DNA from: Epiperipatus broadwayi
Lineage: Eukaryota > Onychophora > Udeonychophora > Euonychophora > Peripatidae
Reading direction: 5' to 3'
Assembly: GCA_028023455.1 (NCBI GenBank)
Contig: JAQFVV010006469.1
Location: 436,001-500,000, forward strand
DNA length: 64,000 nucleotides
Of this stretch, positions 49,991-61,384 are shown in pieces. The position numbers and the translations under genes were made by a program. Each line of letters starts with the position of its first letter. The first letter of the stretch is position 1. The notes under the pieces were generated by a model. That model was not told the DNA's origin and made no database searches. It saw only the letters and a program-made list of their open reading frames with translations.

Positions 49991-50420
49991 CCTTGGACGA
50001 CAATTAATTGTAATGGAACGTAAATGTATTAAGATAAGAAGTCCCTAAATGTTGGTAGGCCAATTGTAATGGAAAATATATAAATCAATATAAATGAAGA
50101 AAGATGAGTAAACAGTGGATAATCAATGTAGCATGTCATATATGCCATATGTAAAAAAAATGATGTGGCCTAAATTATTGAGCAGCATTTATAATGGAAA
50201 ATACAATTTGAAACTCGATCATTAATTGACTAAGTCTCATGATGACACAACATTTATAATGGAATATGTTATCTCTTAAATTATTTGATTTATAAATTCA
50301 ATCTATAAATTGCACCATTTATAATGGATAGACTATATTAGAAATAAAGAAAAGATTTGGATAAGATGTACCAATGAGGCACCCATAAATTAATCAGGTT
50401 TCATAGTAACTTGTCAACTA
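49940..50420. repeat. Degenerate tandem array, ~60-bp period
   Basis: The anchor word T(T/A)TAATGGA recurs near 49949, 50009, 50070, 50191, 50252 and 50322, with intervals of about 60, 61, 122 (two units), 60 and 70. A gCAcCATT/gCAaCATT-like word precedes several anchors. The units are strongly diverged, so this is an old minisatellite or satellite. It may continue, more decayed, to about 50600. Confidence 0.6.
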
Positions 50421-50689
50421 TAATAAAACGCATGTGCCATGCAAGATGAAAGAACATATATCTTCCACCATTCAACTCAATATAAATATAATACAGATAA
50501 AAAGTGTAATACCTATTTAATAGCATGTTATACATATATTAAGATAAAATAAACTGCCTCAAAATGAATATACTAAAATATCCTATTACCATGGCTAACT
50601 ATATAAGACAAATTTAATAATATAGAACATTGACTAGAATACGTTGCTAATTAGTTCTCAGGGTTAATTTAACTTACAATTAATTATAT

Positions 50690-50740
50690 ACCACTAAACA
50701 TCACATGATCACCATACCACATATAATTTGGAACAAAAGG
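50690..50740. mobile_element. Unit B 5' fragment
   Basis: 'actaaacatcacatgatcaccat' followed by 'cacatataatttg' matches the monomer start seen at 48571-48640. Only about 50 bp is recognisable. Confidence 0.5.
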
Positions 50741-53700
50741 AATTCTATTGAATCCAAAATATATTTATTCAATTGAAATTACCAATAATTTAATAATTGC
50801 ATATCTGTTAGCTTGTAGAAATGATGTACTAAAAATAGAGAAAAATAAAATTAATAAATCTCAAATAAAACTCAAAATCATTCTTTTATATAAAATAAAT
50901 GATACAGCTTTATTTCAACATTGCGACTTTAGATTTATAATAGCATACATATACATATATACATATCTGGGAAACATAATAATAGTTTTGTTTTGCAAAC
51001 ACTCAATTTTTCTATATGTAAATTAAGTATAAGGTTTAACAGTAACACTTATAATTTGAAATTTATATTCACATAGGAACTATATAAGCTGTTATAAAAT
51101 TGAATAAATATACAATAGATAAACAAATTGTAGATATCTCATTAAACTAGTAACTTAGATCATAGATGGATTTCTTTAATATATTTTTTTAAATACTACT
51201 TTAAAGTAGAAAATAACTAAATGACTGAATTAAGTAAATATTAAATGGGTTCAATGAATGAACCATTTATTAGAAGTCATATATACACACATAAGTTATA
51301 AATTCAATGTCCACATAATGTAAATCATCTAAATAAACATTTAGATATAACTAAGTGATTTACATCTACATTGGAAAAGTTTCTGGATGTTCATAGCATA
51401 TACATAACATGTGTGAATTATACCAACTGGCCATATGCTTATAACTTTAAACATTTACAATTACAAAATATTGTTGGTTGGTTTGTGAATGATTACTAAT
51501 CATTATAGCACAAAACACAGACATTCCTATGCTTTAAAGCACTAATGTAACTGAGTGTATCCTAAAGGAATCACATCCTTTAAACAAACTTATCTTGACA
51601 TTACATACTAAAATACAAGCAACCTCACCTACTATGGTGGAAAATTTAGTTTTAATTAAATCTCATGAGTGATAGACCTGAAATAATGCAACTAGCATAA
51701 ATATATCAAAAGCATGGTAGCTTCCAAAATAACACCTACATTTGAGGCAAAATAGGATGCCTGAACCTTTTGTCTCAGGGCATCAGAAAAATATATGGAG
51801 AGGCTCAACAAAAACAACAATACTAGGTATCTAGAAATATGTGATTATAATCACTGAAAATATAAGCACTATCAACTCATGGATAACTACAATACAGATG
51901 GGGAATTTATCCGCTCCATCCAGCAATAATAATAGTTGTAATAAATAAGGCCTGACATACTAAGGCTATTCTACAACTAACAATAACAAGATAAAAACTT
52001 CATAATATTGGACTAAAGTTATAACTATAATTTTAACCTCAATAAACAATAAGTAATGTATGCACGAACAAATAAATTTAAAAGTCAACTGACTTAAATA
52101 TAAATAAAGATAATGACTAGCATATGAAATATTGGCACTAAGATATAACACACACAATTATGAACTATTAAATATTTTAACCTATGAAAATTATTGGACA
52201 TGAATAAAATGCAACCAAATTGTGAGAATAATAAATGAAGAACTAAGATAATTATTAAACAATGATATTATTTATAAATACAGTTCTATAAATTTGTACA
52301 TTTATACAATTCCTATGCAATGAAATATAATTTATTGTTTTCCAATTTAAACTGACAAATGACTTTTATTATTTAGTACACCTGTATGCAAACACAAATC
52401 AAATAAAAAGTAAATATATATATAATTACAACATATTTGTGTAGTTTAAGCTATAAAATGTCTTTAAAATAAATAAACAAACATATATACTAAAATCGAC
52501 TTTCATCATTCTTAAAATTTTAACATTCAAAAGAAATTTGTAAGTTAGTTTCCAAAGATTTCAGTTGTATATTTTTTTCATAAAGATATATTTAAATGTT
52601 ACACACAAAAAAATAATAATAATAGACAATGAAAAAGAATAAGATAAATTTTGTTACCATCTGACTGCTTTAGTGTTCTGTCAGTTTCAAATCAACCATT
52701 TATTTCAAGCATTTTCACTTATTTTATTCATCCTAAAAATGGCTTGAAGTGACGTTAAAATATGTACATATTATAAGTAAATTAACAGATTGGTTTCTTG
52801 TTATTAAACAAATGAGTTCAATCATTTCCTTGATATCCAATTAAGTACCAGTTAGGTTGAAGATTACTTTGGATCATTAAGAAATTTGGAAATTGTACTA
52901 GAATATATAATTACAAATAGCTATTTTTTTAAACTTATTTATGAACACCGATTTATTTTTAGGTTTTATGTTTCACAAAGTTTCCAATGTTGTTAGATGG
53001 GCAAGTAGAGAGGCAAATGCCTCAAAATGACAAAAATTGTACTTAGCAAACCATCTTTAGTACAAATCCTTAATCTAATAAATATTGTAATAAAATTATG
53101 ATAAGAATTTGGAGAAATGACAACGAAAGTTATGTCCTCTTCTTTTTTATTTGTATTAACAAACAAGAATGATGACAATTATCCTGCGTTCCATAGCCAG
53201 CTCCTCTCCTATTGTTGTAAATTCATGTGCTGATTTTAAAAAAAATCTTTAACACTATTGTTTAGCAATTTTAAAATATTTTTTTTTAAATAACAAAATA
53301 AAAAATAATAATGTCAATAAAAAAAAACATATATATTACATTGAAAAATTTATGTTGTAATTTACAAATCAAATGAATATTTAAATAACCAGAATAATAT
53401 TACCATATATTTTATAAATTTTAAAAAAAAAATAAAAAAAATAAATAAATAAAGATACAATATAATTATATTTAGCAATTTAAATACCACTGCCAACGTT
53501 TATTTCTTTATATACACATTCATAATTATATGCATATACTGCCATTACAATGGTCTATTTCAAAACAAAGCATGTATCATAATAAATAAATAAACGTGAA
53601 CTAAATAACAATAAAACCATTAAGAACAATAACACTAACAACTTATTTACAAATCTTTAAATAAAACTATATCAAAGACATTTTTTTAAAACCATACTAG

Positions 53701-53829
53701 AACTTCAAAAAGTAAGGGTGGATTTTCTATCCTGTACAATATATATATATTTAAAAAAAATTTTTTTTTCATCACACATTGCCTTGCCTCAGAAACAAAT
53801 TTACTGATAAATTGCTACTTTTTTGTATC
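50741..53829. other. AT-rich spacer, no recognisable gene
   Basis: Open frames at 50748-51026 and 51966-52157 give no family signal. There are homopolymer A and T runs around 53240-53440 and 53730-53770. Confidence 0.4.
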
Positions 53830-54234
53830 AATTATCTTTGATGAAGTTCTTATTAGAATAACAGGTATCTTCTTATTAATTTGAGTTAAATCTGAACCAT
53901 CTTCAAAACCTGCTAATATTTTTAAATGATTAGCAAGTTCTAATGTATATATTAATTGGAATATTTCTAAAAGTTTAGGTATGTCAGCTATTAATACTAT
54001 TTAATTTTGTATTAACACTTTATCTTATAGCTCCCTAATCAATTATCATTTTCTACTAGAATCTATTAAAAATATTATAATTTTGAAATATACATTTTCT
54101 GTTTGTCAACATATAATCTAGTTCTGCTATATCTTCATTTGGAGGTATATGTCCACTTTCATTTAGCAATTTTTCCAATTAAAAAAATAATTAAAATTTT
54201 ATTTTAAACTCTGTGAGTCAGTGTTCTTTCTGAT

Positions 54235-54380
54235 TTCTGTCAGCATTCTCTGTGTGGTTTGGCTTGGTATATTTAATAGAGTGCCCAACTTGGTATTGGG
54301 AGGCCCCAGGATTGATTCTGGTTCTTACAATTCTAGCACTCAAACTTCTTACTCATAATTAAATTTAGCTAAAGCACTTT
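54235..54380 (+). mobile_element. SINE family C copy
   Basis: 'tttggcttggtatatttaatagagtgcc' (A-box side), 'aggattgattctggttc' (B-box-like) and 'ctagcactcaaacttcttactc' align with the copies at 32.9 and 61.4 kb. The 3' end ('ttagctaaagcac') is diverged. Confidence 0.65.
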
Positions 54381-54404
54381 CATCTTTCAATAGTTTTTTT
54401 CTCA

Positions 54405-54500
54405 TATGTCACAGCATTGGCCGGGATGCAAACCCACAACTGTCTGCAACCAACTACTTGTTTGCAAGGCGGATGCGATGACCAATAGTTTACCAATTAA
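54405..54500 (-). mobile_element. tRNA-derived SINE head
   Basis: The minus strand reads CTATTGGTCATCGCATCCGC, then CTTGCAAACAAGTAG, GGTTGC and a B-box-like GGGTTTGCATCCCGGCC, followed by AATGCTGTGACATATGAGAA. This is a tRNA-like module with a short body. It abuts the family C SINE tail to tail, and 'gtctcaaaagac' is repeated in its flank (about 54505-54532). Confidence 0.65.
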
Positions 54501-54960
54501 AGTCTCAAAAGACAAAAGTCTCAAAAGACAATTTTACAATGTTATTTAATGTGTTCAAAAACATTTTTATGCATTTATATAAAAATCCTTTACTTTTTCA
54601 ACACAATGAGAACTTGGTCATAAACCTGATTTATCTGCATTTGATATCTTCCAGCAAGTTGAAAAACTAATCTTACGATTCTGGCTAATATACGACCAAA
54701 CTTCGTAAGTTGTTCTTCCATTTTTATTTGTAATGAATTTTATTCTATGTGTGCTTTTATAGTAAGAACATGTCCACTTTTTAAATAAATTGTCTTTTTA
54801 TTCTTCCTTCTAACTTCATAAAGTTCAAAAGTGCCACATTTATTATTACTTTGTTTCAATTTATGCAGTCTGCCTTCACTTAAAAGTGTCATGCAGTTTG
54901 CGATTAACTAAATTAAAAGTCATCATAGAATGTCAGCCTGAGTTCACAATCAGGGAATTC

Positions 54961-55454
54961 TCACTTTTTCATTTTCACTTACTAACTTCTACTTTGGCTG
55001 ATAACTTTCCAATCTTCTAGAAATAAGGGCCGGAATTTAGCTTTGTTTGTTATAATTTTTTACAAAGGATTTTTCATACATATTCATCCTGCCTTTAGGA
55101 AAAAATCAATTGCTGTTTCAGTTAAAAACTACCAGGCAACTGAGACCATGGCACTTGTTATTAAATTCAGAAATAAAAAGCCAATAAACTCATCATGCTA
55201 GCTATTACATGTTGGTGAGCAGCCTATTCTTGATCCTTTACTTTATGAATAAACAGATGTGTGGTAAATAATGTATGAAATGCGCATTAAAAATAATCCT
55301 GATCAGTTTCTTTATAGACTTGAATGGGATACAAAGTGTATTCTTCATTAAGTAATAAACCTGCTTTATATAAAATAAATTACTACTTATTCTCATTTGA
55401 TCTTGTAATAATTGATAAAGAAGTTTCCTTGAAATCAGTCATATTAGTACTGTA
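54961..55454. other. Spacer, no gene recognised
   Basis: Slightly less AT-rich than average (55020-55220), possibly an upstream continuation of the unidentified coding remnant, but no frame is convincing. Confidence 0.3.
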
Positions 55455-55802
55455 ATTCCAATGAAGGTTGTGAGCATTCCATCATCAGATTTTCAATGAA
55501 ATGGACGGCTGAAGAATTGTGAGATGGAGTGGATTAAAGCCTGTCTATTAAAGTATAAAGATTGTCTATCTTAATATAAACTGAGCATTAATTGTATATA
55601 TGTGTGGAGATGATAATCTGGGCCAACTGATGAGTTCTGGTTTAGCATGAAATACATTTATTGGTGATTATTTATCTTTTCAACATGTGTGTGATAAAGT
55701 GTGTCAGCAGTATGAGATAGCGTGGATAGTTGAAGGTCATGTGAAAGTCTGAGTTCAAACCCCCAATATATTACATATTTGAATGCAGATATGAAAAAGC
55801 CT
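55455..55802 (+). mobile_element. Unit A repeat copy, single, with hammerhead
   Basis: It aligns with 57640-57985 over its full length ('ttccatcatcagattttcaatgaaat', 'agcctgtc.attaaagtat.aagattg', 'ttggtgattatttatcttttcaacatgtgtgtgat', 'gtgtgaaagtctgagttcaaa'). The 3' part has B-box-like GAGTTCAAACCCC. A possible 8-bp duplication GTACTGTA flanks it (55447-55454, 55803-55810). Confidence 0.7.
55622..55665 (+). ncRNA. Hammerhead ribozyme-like motif (unit A, single copy)
   Basis: CCAA (55623-55626) pairs with TTGG (55661-55664) as stem I. The core CTGATGA (55627-55633) and GAAA (55649-55652) are intact. Stem II has a mismatch (TTCT against AGCA) and stem III (ATACATTTA) is partly unpaired. Confidence 0.6.
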
Positions 55803-56324
55803 GTACTGTAGAAAAAATTTATATGTTTTAGAATTCAGAAATTGACAGCTGTGTATGTTATCTAATAATAAATTATATAACTGATAGTGTTATATGTATA
55901 CTTAGTTTACGTGATAAAGTTTATATAAAAATAAAATTTGGTTAAATTCCTACTTTACTTCAATATTAATTGTGTGAGAGCCTATTAATTACATAAAATG
56001 CAATACATTAAACGATACAAATTTTATAAATAATATATAAACTAAATAATATCTTTATAAATATCTCTGTACTTCATGGTAAGTTTATAAAAAATGAAAG
56101 TGATAACTGATCAGTGACCATAAAAAATATTACAGTTATTAATCTATTGTATATTCATTTTTTTAAACTTTCAAACAAAAAGTAAAAATCAGTTTTATAT
56201 AAAAATATTCAAATTTATTTTGTTTGTGATTAATGATATTTAAAGGCTTGGAACAATTGATAAAGTTTATTTTAAAATAATCATATAAGCTTTGTATTGT
56301 TTAATCTACATTCAGAAGTTGACT
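55803..56324. other. AT-rich spacer
   Basis: Nothing recognised. Confidence 0.4.
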
Positions 56325-56417
<93 letters not shown>

Positions 56418-56639
56418 CATCCATCCATCTATCCATCCATCCATCTATCTATCTATCTATCTATCTGTCTGTCTGTCCGTCCGTCCGTCCGTCCATCCAT
56501 CCATCCATCTATCCATCTATCCACCTATCTATCTATCTGTCTGTCTGTCTGCCTGTCTGTCTGTCTTCTGTCTGTCTATCTATCTATCTATCCATCCATC
56601 CATCCATCTATCTATCCATCCATCTATCTATCTATCTAA
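56325..56639. repeat. (TCTA/TCTG/TCCA/TCCG)n compound tetranucleotide array
   Basis: About 78 tetranucleotide units with block-wise variants. Open frames of 115-120 aa (S/I/Y/L/P/V/C only) are translation artefacts. The only frame-breaking change is near 56565 (TCTTCTG). Confidence 0.97.
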
Positions 56640-57114
56640 TTTTACATAGAAGTCAATAGAAGTACTTCTAAAATGTTTTACTTTGTCTGAGTAAAAATGA
56701 AGAGTGACTATACATAATAACACTTCACAATAACAACTACTTGATTAACAATAGTTTTTTAAAATTATGCATCCATATTTCTTTGATAGCTTTAGCAATT
56801 TGCACTGAACATTTAAGTTGAAAAATATGCTAAAGCATACTTTTCAAAGATTAACTATTAATAGCATTCATGTTTTTCCAGACCATATAAAGTTATTATT
56901 TAGTATAATATTTAGACTAACCAAATAACATTTCTGTCTAGTGCTTGTAACAAAAAAAGTCATAACATCTTAGTTTAAATAATAAAAAAATACCATAATC
57001 TTCATTATCTAAGCAATAAATTTATATTCATTTTTAAATATTCTATACTCATATTAAATTAACACAACAATTAGCATTTACATAACTTCTAAAATAATCA
57101 TTTTTTAATATAGA
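56640..57114. other. AT-rich spacer
   Basis: Nothing recognised. Confidence 0.4.
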
Positions 57115-57233
57115 TTTAAAAATTCTTATAGGATTTAAAACATTGATATACTTTATATAAAAAATCCTAGCTTAATTACTAGGTCTAAATATAAAGTATA
57201 TCAATGCTTTAAATCCTATAAGAATTTTTAAAA
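57115..57233. repeat. Near-perfect 44-bp-arm hairpin
   Basis: The left arm 57115-57158 and right arm 57189-57233 are reverse complements with about one mismatch. The 30-base loop has its own CCTAG/CTAGG pairing. It is compact, AT-rich and has no coding potential. It could be a tiny MITE or a hairpin RNA locus. Confidence 0.75.
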
Positions 57234-57489
57234 TGTATATGTATCTGTTATTAAATATATATATAAGAGAAGCAATATTTTTATTTTGTTATGTCACTAT
57301 TTTATTGTTCTAGGGCGCACTTAATATATAATAGCAGTAATGTTTATTTGTCATTAAAAATATTAAAATTTACTATTAAGATAATGTATTCGGGATTCGA
57401 ACTCAGACTTTCACACGACCCATTACTCTCAGTGCTATCTCATATTGCTGACCCACCTGATCACACATGTTGAAAAGATAAATAATCAC

Positions 57490-57531
57490 CAATATACGTA
57501 TTTCATGCTAAACCAGCAATCATCTGTTGGT
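57490..57531 (-). ncRNA. Hammerhead, core-mutated (unit A dimer left arm)
   Basis: Minus strand: ACCAA, then CAGATGA (core T to A), TTGCTGGTTTAGCAT with TGCT/AGCA stem II, GAAA (complement of 57501-57504), then the perfect stem III palindrome ATACGTAT and TTGGT closing stem I. Stem III is better kept here than in the right arm, while the core is damaged. Confidence 0.6.
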
Positions 57532-57800
57532 CTAGATTACTATCCTCACACATATATACAATCAGTGCTCAGCTTTATATTAAGATAGCCAATCTTCATA
57601 TGTCAACATGGGTAGGATGATAATCTTGGCACTAACAAGGGTTTTGAACGTTCCATCATCAGATTTTCAATGAAATAGAAGGCTGAAGAGTTGTGAGTTG
57701 GAATAGTTTGAAGCCTGTCCATTAAAGTATGAAGATTGGCTATCTTAATATAAAGCTGAGCACTGATTGTATATATATATGTGTGAGGATAGTAATCTAG

Positions 57801-57844
57801 ACCAACTGATGATTGCTGTTTTAGCATGAAATACATATATTGGT
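57801..57844 (+). ncRNA. Hammerhead ribozyme (unit A dimer right arm)
   Basis: Stem I ACCAA (57801-57805) with TTGGT (57840-57844); core CTGATGA (57806-57812); stem II TGCT/AGCA (57814-57817, 57823-57826); GAAA (57828-57831); stem III ATA/TAT flanking CA; predicted cleavage after A57839 (ATA triplet). All conserved core bases visible to me are present. Confidence 0.72.
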
Positions 57845-57998
57845 GATTATTTATCTTTTCAACATGTGTGTGATCAGGTGGGTCAGCAATATGAGATGGC
57901 ACTGAGAGTAATGGGTCGTGTGAAAGTCTGAGTTCAAATCCCGAATATATTACATATATAAATGCAGATTTAAGCCTGTGCAATGTATTAAGATAATG

Positions 57999-59930
57999 GT
58001 AAGAATACAGTCCCTAACCTGCAGTTATTACGAAATTACTATTATGAATTTAATTAATAGCACCAGACTAGATGTAGTTTTTCTTTAAAATATTAAAGCT
58101 AAAATTGGTCAAAATGAGAATTTGTATTATTTCTATGTTAAAAAGATTTACTACTTATTTACAATAGAGATTAATCCAATTTGTTTATATTATGCTTTTA
58201 ATTATTAATTTTTAATTGGGGTGGGGTGAAATTTTATATTTAATTAAATATAGTATTTGTTATTCTTTTGAAAATTAGTAGTAATTAAAAATCTACAGTA
58301 GTTTCAACAATGGTAATAAGTCTACCATTATATAATCTCCATAAATAGTGGAAAGAAAATAATAAAAAGGAAAGTAAAAAGAATATGAATATGGGGATTG
58401 AAAAAATGTCTGAACGAAAATCTTGCATTTTGACTTTGAACTGTTAAGAGTTGGGATAGAAGTCATTAAAATCATTCAATGTTAAAATAAAAGATAATCT
58501 GATAATAAGTTCTTATTCACTTAATATGATAATAAAGTTTGTATGTGACTAAATGCAAAGCATTGATGTTTTAACAGACTTGATAAATACGTGATGGTAA
58601 ACCAAATGCTACAAACTACATATATGATGTATAATTAAGATGTTATAAAGATCTATAAATCCAAGTCAATATGGTTTAAAGACAAAATTAAATTATATAA
58701 AATTAAAAGTGTATATTTGGATGTCAGTAATGGCATATTCCATTTCAATACATAACTGTGTATTAACACTCCATATTAAGGTTTAAAATAAAGCGATAAC
58801 CCCAAATAGAGACAACAAAGAATTATAATTTCTCTATTTTTCAAAGTAATGTTTAAGTTTCTTTTGAGAAATTTCAATTATTATTGGTATAGTTAATATT
58901 TTATCAATTAATATTATCCTTTTTAAAAAATGTTGTTTTAACATTAATCAAATCTTTCTCTATATAAATTAAAATTAAGATCAGCCTGCCCGGAAGTTGA
59001 TTGGTAGTTAAAAAATAATAGATGAGTTTTTATTCCACATATAATGGTAATCCTGGTTCAGGTTATTTAACTTTCTAATGAAGACAATCATAAAATAAAA
59101 ATGCCAGCAAGTCTCATACAAAATGAAAAAGAACAACTTATGTATTCTGTATGAGTCTTACACAAAATTGGGAAAAACTTATCATGCATTGTGCATGACT
59201 TCTATTCACATATGCTGTTGAATCAACTTTTGAGTGAAAATGAAGATACATTTTCTGACTTTCAAAATAGTGCCAGCAATCTGAATATTTTCAACCACTT
59301 TGATATAATGGTATTATATTTTTTTGACTTTCAAAATGCTTTCATAGGTATATTGACTTCTTGTTTCCTATTTAAAGCTTGAATTAGATGTAATCGCTTA
59401 ATATTTTCAGGAGTGCAATCTTTAGGGTATAGTTTTTGCTTTCTTGCTCATTGTTTGCTTGTTTTTCAAATTGACATCCAGTAAATATATATATAGAATT
59501 GAAGAAACATTGTAAAAAATTTTATGCAAATAAATAAGTAAATTTTCCCAAAATTATTAACTTACATTTTTCAATTTTTATATTAAATTAATTGATCCAA
59601 ATTTATAATCTTGAAGTCACAAATAAATGATTTCTTCCTCAATAGTGTAAGATCAATGAAATAATAAAATGGAATTTGCTGTTCATAAGAAATAAAAATA
59701 AACCATAGACCAGATATGGTTATAGAAAATATTACACATAACAAAGATGAATATATCATATTTTATTTTTGAAATCACACTTATCTGACCAATCCAACTT
59801 AACTTGGAAGGTTTGCTAGCTATTACTAGATATTCATTTTCTCAACAAATAATTGATGTCTACCTAAGACAGTTAAAGGCTGACCATCTGGGGAATAAAA
59901 CTAAGCCTGCTCATGCCTTGAAAAAAATTT
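57999..59930. other. AT-rich spacer
   Basis: Open frames 58293-58475 and 59191-59382 carry no family signal. No repeat family was recognised. Confidence 0.4.
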
Positions 59931-60008
59931 CAAGATTCAACTGGCTTGAATTCAAATTCAAGTCACAGATATACTGAGCAGATGTGCTAACCATTATGCC
60001 ATGATGTT
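59931..60008 (-). mobile_element. tRNA-like SINE relic
   Basis: Minus strand: CATGGCATAATGGTTAGCAC (A-box TGGCATAATGG, as in Glu/Asp-type tRNAs), then CTGCTCAGTATATCTGTGAC and a decayed B box TTGAATTTGAATTCAAG. No closed acceptor stem. Likely a SINE head rather than a working tRNA. Confidence 0.5.
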
Positions 60009-60401
60009 TTTTAATCTAAATTTATCAGAGAACTTAAGTACTCACAAGATCAAAACGTTTGAACACGAAGATGGGAAAGCAAATTGAGACCCTTTTCTTT
60101 CTTTTTTTATACATTTTAAAATTGGGAATCAATCCAGAAACCTTTAGCTCATCACTAAGTTACTCTTACTACTAACAAAACTGCTCTGTTAAAATCTAGT
60201 GAATTATAAATATAAAAAAAAATAAATTGTTTTTTTACTCGATTTTTATATTAGATAGAGCATGTAAAGAAAAAAAAAACATGCATTTTATGTTAAGATT
60301 AGTAGACAGATTTAACAGAGGATCAAACAAATAATTGCAAAATAACATAAAATCAACAAGCCATGAAAAGGTAAATATAAGAAAAAAAAGAGTGGTAAAT
60401 T

Positions 60402-60776
60402 ATGGCGAAGAAGAAAAGCATGCTAATATGTAAGAATATAATGAAATGCATTTTAATGAAAAGAAAGTACAAAATTCAATCACATCGTTTAAGGCCATGT
60501 AAACTATCATGTAGAGTAATCTTAACAGATATCAAAAACCAAGTTCTTTCATTTCAAATGAAAATCAAATTATATAATTTAGAAAAAAAAAGTACATCTA
60601 TCTTCAAAAGTTTCAACGCTCTTTCAAACCTTGTATTCGTGACTTCAGAAGTCATAACACGGCCAATGAATTTAACAGTATTTGTGCATTTACTGCTAAC
60701 AGTGAGTCAACGGTTTCAGATCAATATGAAATTACACCTGATTGCTAGCTTTAGTTTGTATCTAAACTTTCCATAG
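60402..60776 (+). CDS. Unrecognised 124-aa open frame in CpG-retaining DNA
   Basis: This is the longest open frame in the window that is neither simple repeat nor mobile element. The protein is basic (Lys/Arg-rich first half) with a hydrophobic C-terminal third, and matches no family I know. An upstream A-run and lack of splice context argue against a real gene. It is listed because base composition and CpG content differ from the surroundings. Probably chance. Confidence 0.12.
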   Translation: MAKKKSMLICKNIMKCILMKRKYKIQSHRLRPCKLSCRVILTDIKNQVLSFQMKIKLYNLEKKSTSIFKSFNALSNLVFVTSEVITRPMNLTVFVHLLLTVSQRFQINMKLHLIASFSLYLNFP

Positions 60777-61384
60777 TCGTCAATGAAACATTAAGATCAG
60801 ATGTTGGCATGGTTACCAAGAATTATTGCTCTTTTTTGTTAAACTTGTCAGCTTTGAGTAGATACACTTACAACATCAAAGACGCCTGAACTCATTAGAA
60901 CCGTAGAGAAAGATTGATTTCAGTTAGTTAAGAAATTAAGATAAAAAGAAAAGAAACGCTTATTAAATTTATTTATTGCACTTTTAGAAAGTGATTAAAA
61001 ATTTTAATTGAAACTCTCTTCATACATATTTTTGTACTTGTATGTGTGTCTATATATATATTGCTTAAAATACTTATTGTGTATTTATTATGGTTACGAA
61101 TCGGACAACTTTATATATCATAATTGTTTTGTAAAGTGGTGTCTATATTTATAAAAAAACATCATAATCATCATTCTCCCAGAATGCTTTATGTTCCGAT
61201 AAGTCTTCGTTAGAGACAATTACGTAAAAATTTCCATTCTGAAAATATTGACAATCCCGAAGCTAAAAAACCTTCTCATACAAAAGATAATCTCAACTCA
61301 AATAATGGCAATGACTTTTTAATAATCGTATGTAGAACTACCAGCAAAAAATGAGGAGAGGGGTAAAACGTTAAAAATATTAAA
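60777..61384. other. CpG-retaining spacer
   Basis: Contains CpGs in GACGCC, ACCGTAG, CGAATCGG, TTCCGATAAGTCTTCG and CCCGAAG. No coding or RNA gene is recognised. Confidence 0.35.

Larger units (their letters stand above)
53830..54960 (-). pseudogene. Unidentified degenerate coding sequence interrupted by SINEs
   Basis: Coding-like pieces line up on the minus strand over stops and frame changes. About 54900-54590: LLSEGRLHKLKQSNNKCGTF, KKTIYLKSGHVLTIKAHIE, then EEQLTKFGRILARIVRLVFQ. About 54180-54065: LEKLLNESGHIPPNEDIAEL then DYMLTNRKCIFQNYNI. About 53998-53833: LIADIPKLLEIFQLIYTLEL, FEDGSDLTQINKKIPVILIR. Two SINEs (54235-54500) sit between the first and second pieces. I do not recognise the family. 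A mobile-element or endogenised-element protein is most likely; a pseudogene of a host gene is possible. Confidence 0.45.
57387..57985. mobile_element. Unit A inverted dimer with 13-bp target duplication
   Basis: The direct repeat TATTAAGATAATG flanks it exactly (57374-57386 and 57986-57998). The left arm (to about 57601) is the reverse complement of 57728-57952 at clearly over 90% by eye. The central 57602-57727 belongs to the right copy, so the element is one full unit preceded by a truncated inverted copy. Both arms contain GATTCGAAC/GTTCAAATC B-box-like sequence and a hammerhead region. Open frames on both strands sharing 'GFELRLSHDPLLSV' are just the inverted arms and not genes. Confidence 0.85.

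Noticed and set aside
56292-56659. Two 115-120-aa ORFs rich in S, I, Y, L
   Set aside because: They are translations of the tetranucleotide microsatellite in different frames.
57291-57983. Two ORFs sharing 'GFELRLSHDPLLSV', looking like duplicated genes
   Set aside because: They arise from the two inverted arms of unit A, a non-coding repeat with a B-box-like segment.
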